From an uncultured Collinsella sp. (GTDB lineage: Bacteria; Actinomycetota; Coriobacteriia; Coriobacteriales; Coriobacteriaceae), in contig URKM01000047.1 of assembly GCA_900548365.1 (NCBI GenBank), positions 1-14,600 of the forward strand: a DNA stretch of 14,600 nucleotides. Direction: 5' to 3'. The position numbers and the translations under genes are program-made. The stretch's first letter is position 1. Each line of letters starts with the position of its first letter. This document shows, piece after piece, positions 14,421 to 14,600 of the stretch. The notes under the pieces were generated by a model. That model searched no databases. It worked only from the letters and a program-made list of their open reading frames with translations, and was not told where the DNA came from.

Positions 14421-14475
14421 CTCAGAAGAGGACCTCAGAAAAGTGCCTGTCCCCTTTTTGAGACCTTTTTGAGAG
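14421..14475 (-). repeat. 29-bp REP element with partial copies on both sides
   Basis: The full copy is 14434-14462 in minus orientation (CTCAGAAAAGTGCCTGTCCCC then TTTTTGAG). It is preceded by a partial end, CTCAGAAGAGGAC (14421-14433), and followed by another end, TTTTTGAG (14466-14473), as if one end had been duplicated on each side. It lies 19 bases beyond the stop of the minus-strand methionine-synthase-like gene and reads in that gene's sense. Confidence 0.88.
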
Positions 14476-14481
14476 GCGGTG

Positions 14482-14600
14482 CTATGCGCCCCAGACCTCC
14501 TCGGCAATGCTGCGCACGAGCGCGACCTTGGGCCACTGCTCGTCTTCGGTGAGCTTGTTGCCGATCTCGCAGCTGGCAAAGCCGCACTGCGGGGAGAGGC
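14482..14600 (-). CDS. C-terminal end of a cobalamin-independent methionine synthase-like protein (partial)
   Basis: The last 38 codons of a minus-strand gene that continues beyond the window. The residues read L-S-P-Q-C-G-F-A-S, then E-I-G-N-K-L-T-E-D-E-Q-W, ending I-A-E-E-V-W-G-A. This matches the C-terminus of the YxjG/YxjH and MetE-type methyltransferases, in which the cysteine of SPQCGF is a zinc ligand that activates the thiol substrate. Such proteins transfer methyl groups to homocysteine or similar thiols; the single-domain YxjG type and full MetE cannot be separated from this fragment. The TAG stop is followed 19 bases on by a REP element in the same sense. Confidence 0.8.
   Translation of the reverse strand, partial: LSPQCGFASCEIGNKLTEDEQWPKVALVRSIAEEVWGA

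Noticed and set aside
2003..14475. CRISPR array
   Set aside because: The 29-bp repeats are far apart, in both orientations and without regular spacers; no cas genes are present.

Overview
The window reads as a chromosomal segment of a GC-rich anaerobic or microaerophilic actinobacterium, most likely of the Coriobacteriia (Collinsella/Olsenella type). I infer this from the strong G/C bias at third codon positions, the XRE regulators typical of that group, and a superoxide-reductase-type domain characteristic of anaerobes. No rRNA or 16S marker is present, so the assignment is an inference.

Layout. (1) 1-690: the end of a kdp potassium-ATPase operon (kdpC, possibly the last codons of kdpB) closed by a strong terminator; no kdpD or kdpE follows. 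(2) 810-1865: a 351-aa XRE regulator with a helical TPR-like C-terminal part. (3) 2134-3324, minus strand: a flavin reductase-like flavoprotein and a maltose/galactoside-type O-acetyltransferase. (4) 3783-7069, plus strand: an FtsX-type ABC permease, an OmpR-type response regulator broken by a frameshift, and a sensor kinase that stops after the phosphoacceptor helix and lacks its ATPase domain. It resembles a decayed Bce-like antimicrobial-peptide sensing/export module; the partner ATPase gene is not in the window. (5) 7396-11446: a translationally linked operon of two CydD/CydC-like ABC half-transporters and a DUF454 (YbaN) membrane protein, behind a distinctly AT-rich control region with repeated CTAACT boxes. 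(6) 11722-13329: pyrG (CTP synthase) with its terminator. (7) 13658-14287: an XRE helix-turn-helix fused to a complete two-iron desulfoferrodoxin (superoxide reductase) module, the most unusual gene here. (8) 14482-14600, minus strand: the C-terminal end of a cobalamin-independent methionine-synthase-like protein.

A 29-bp palindromic repeat (ends CTCARAAA / TTTTTGAG, core GGGGACAGGCAC) runs through the window. There are ten clear copies and two diverged relatives. Eight of the ten form four head-to-head pairs 110-152 bp long (REPIN/BIME architecture) at the 3' ends of genes. Where a copy lies close to a stop codon, it reads in the same strand sense as that gene. One copy overlaps the permease reading frame and supplies its last residues and stop codon; another pair sits exactly where the kinase gene is truncated.

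The genes do not form one pathway. Themes are ion and envelope homeostasis (Kdp, the permease remnant), redox/heme-linked transport (CydDC-like operon) and oxidative-stress sensing (XRE-desulfoferrodoxin fusion), interspersed with housekeeping genes and REP elements.
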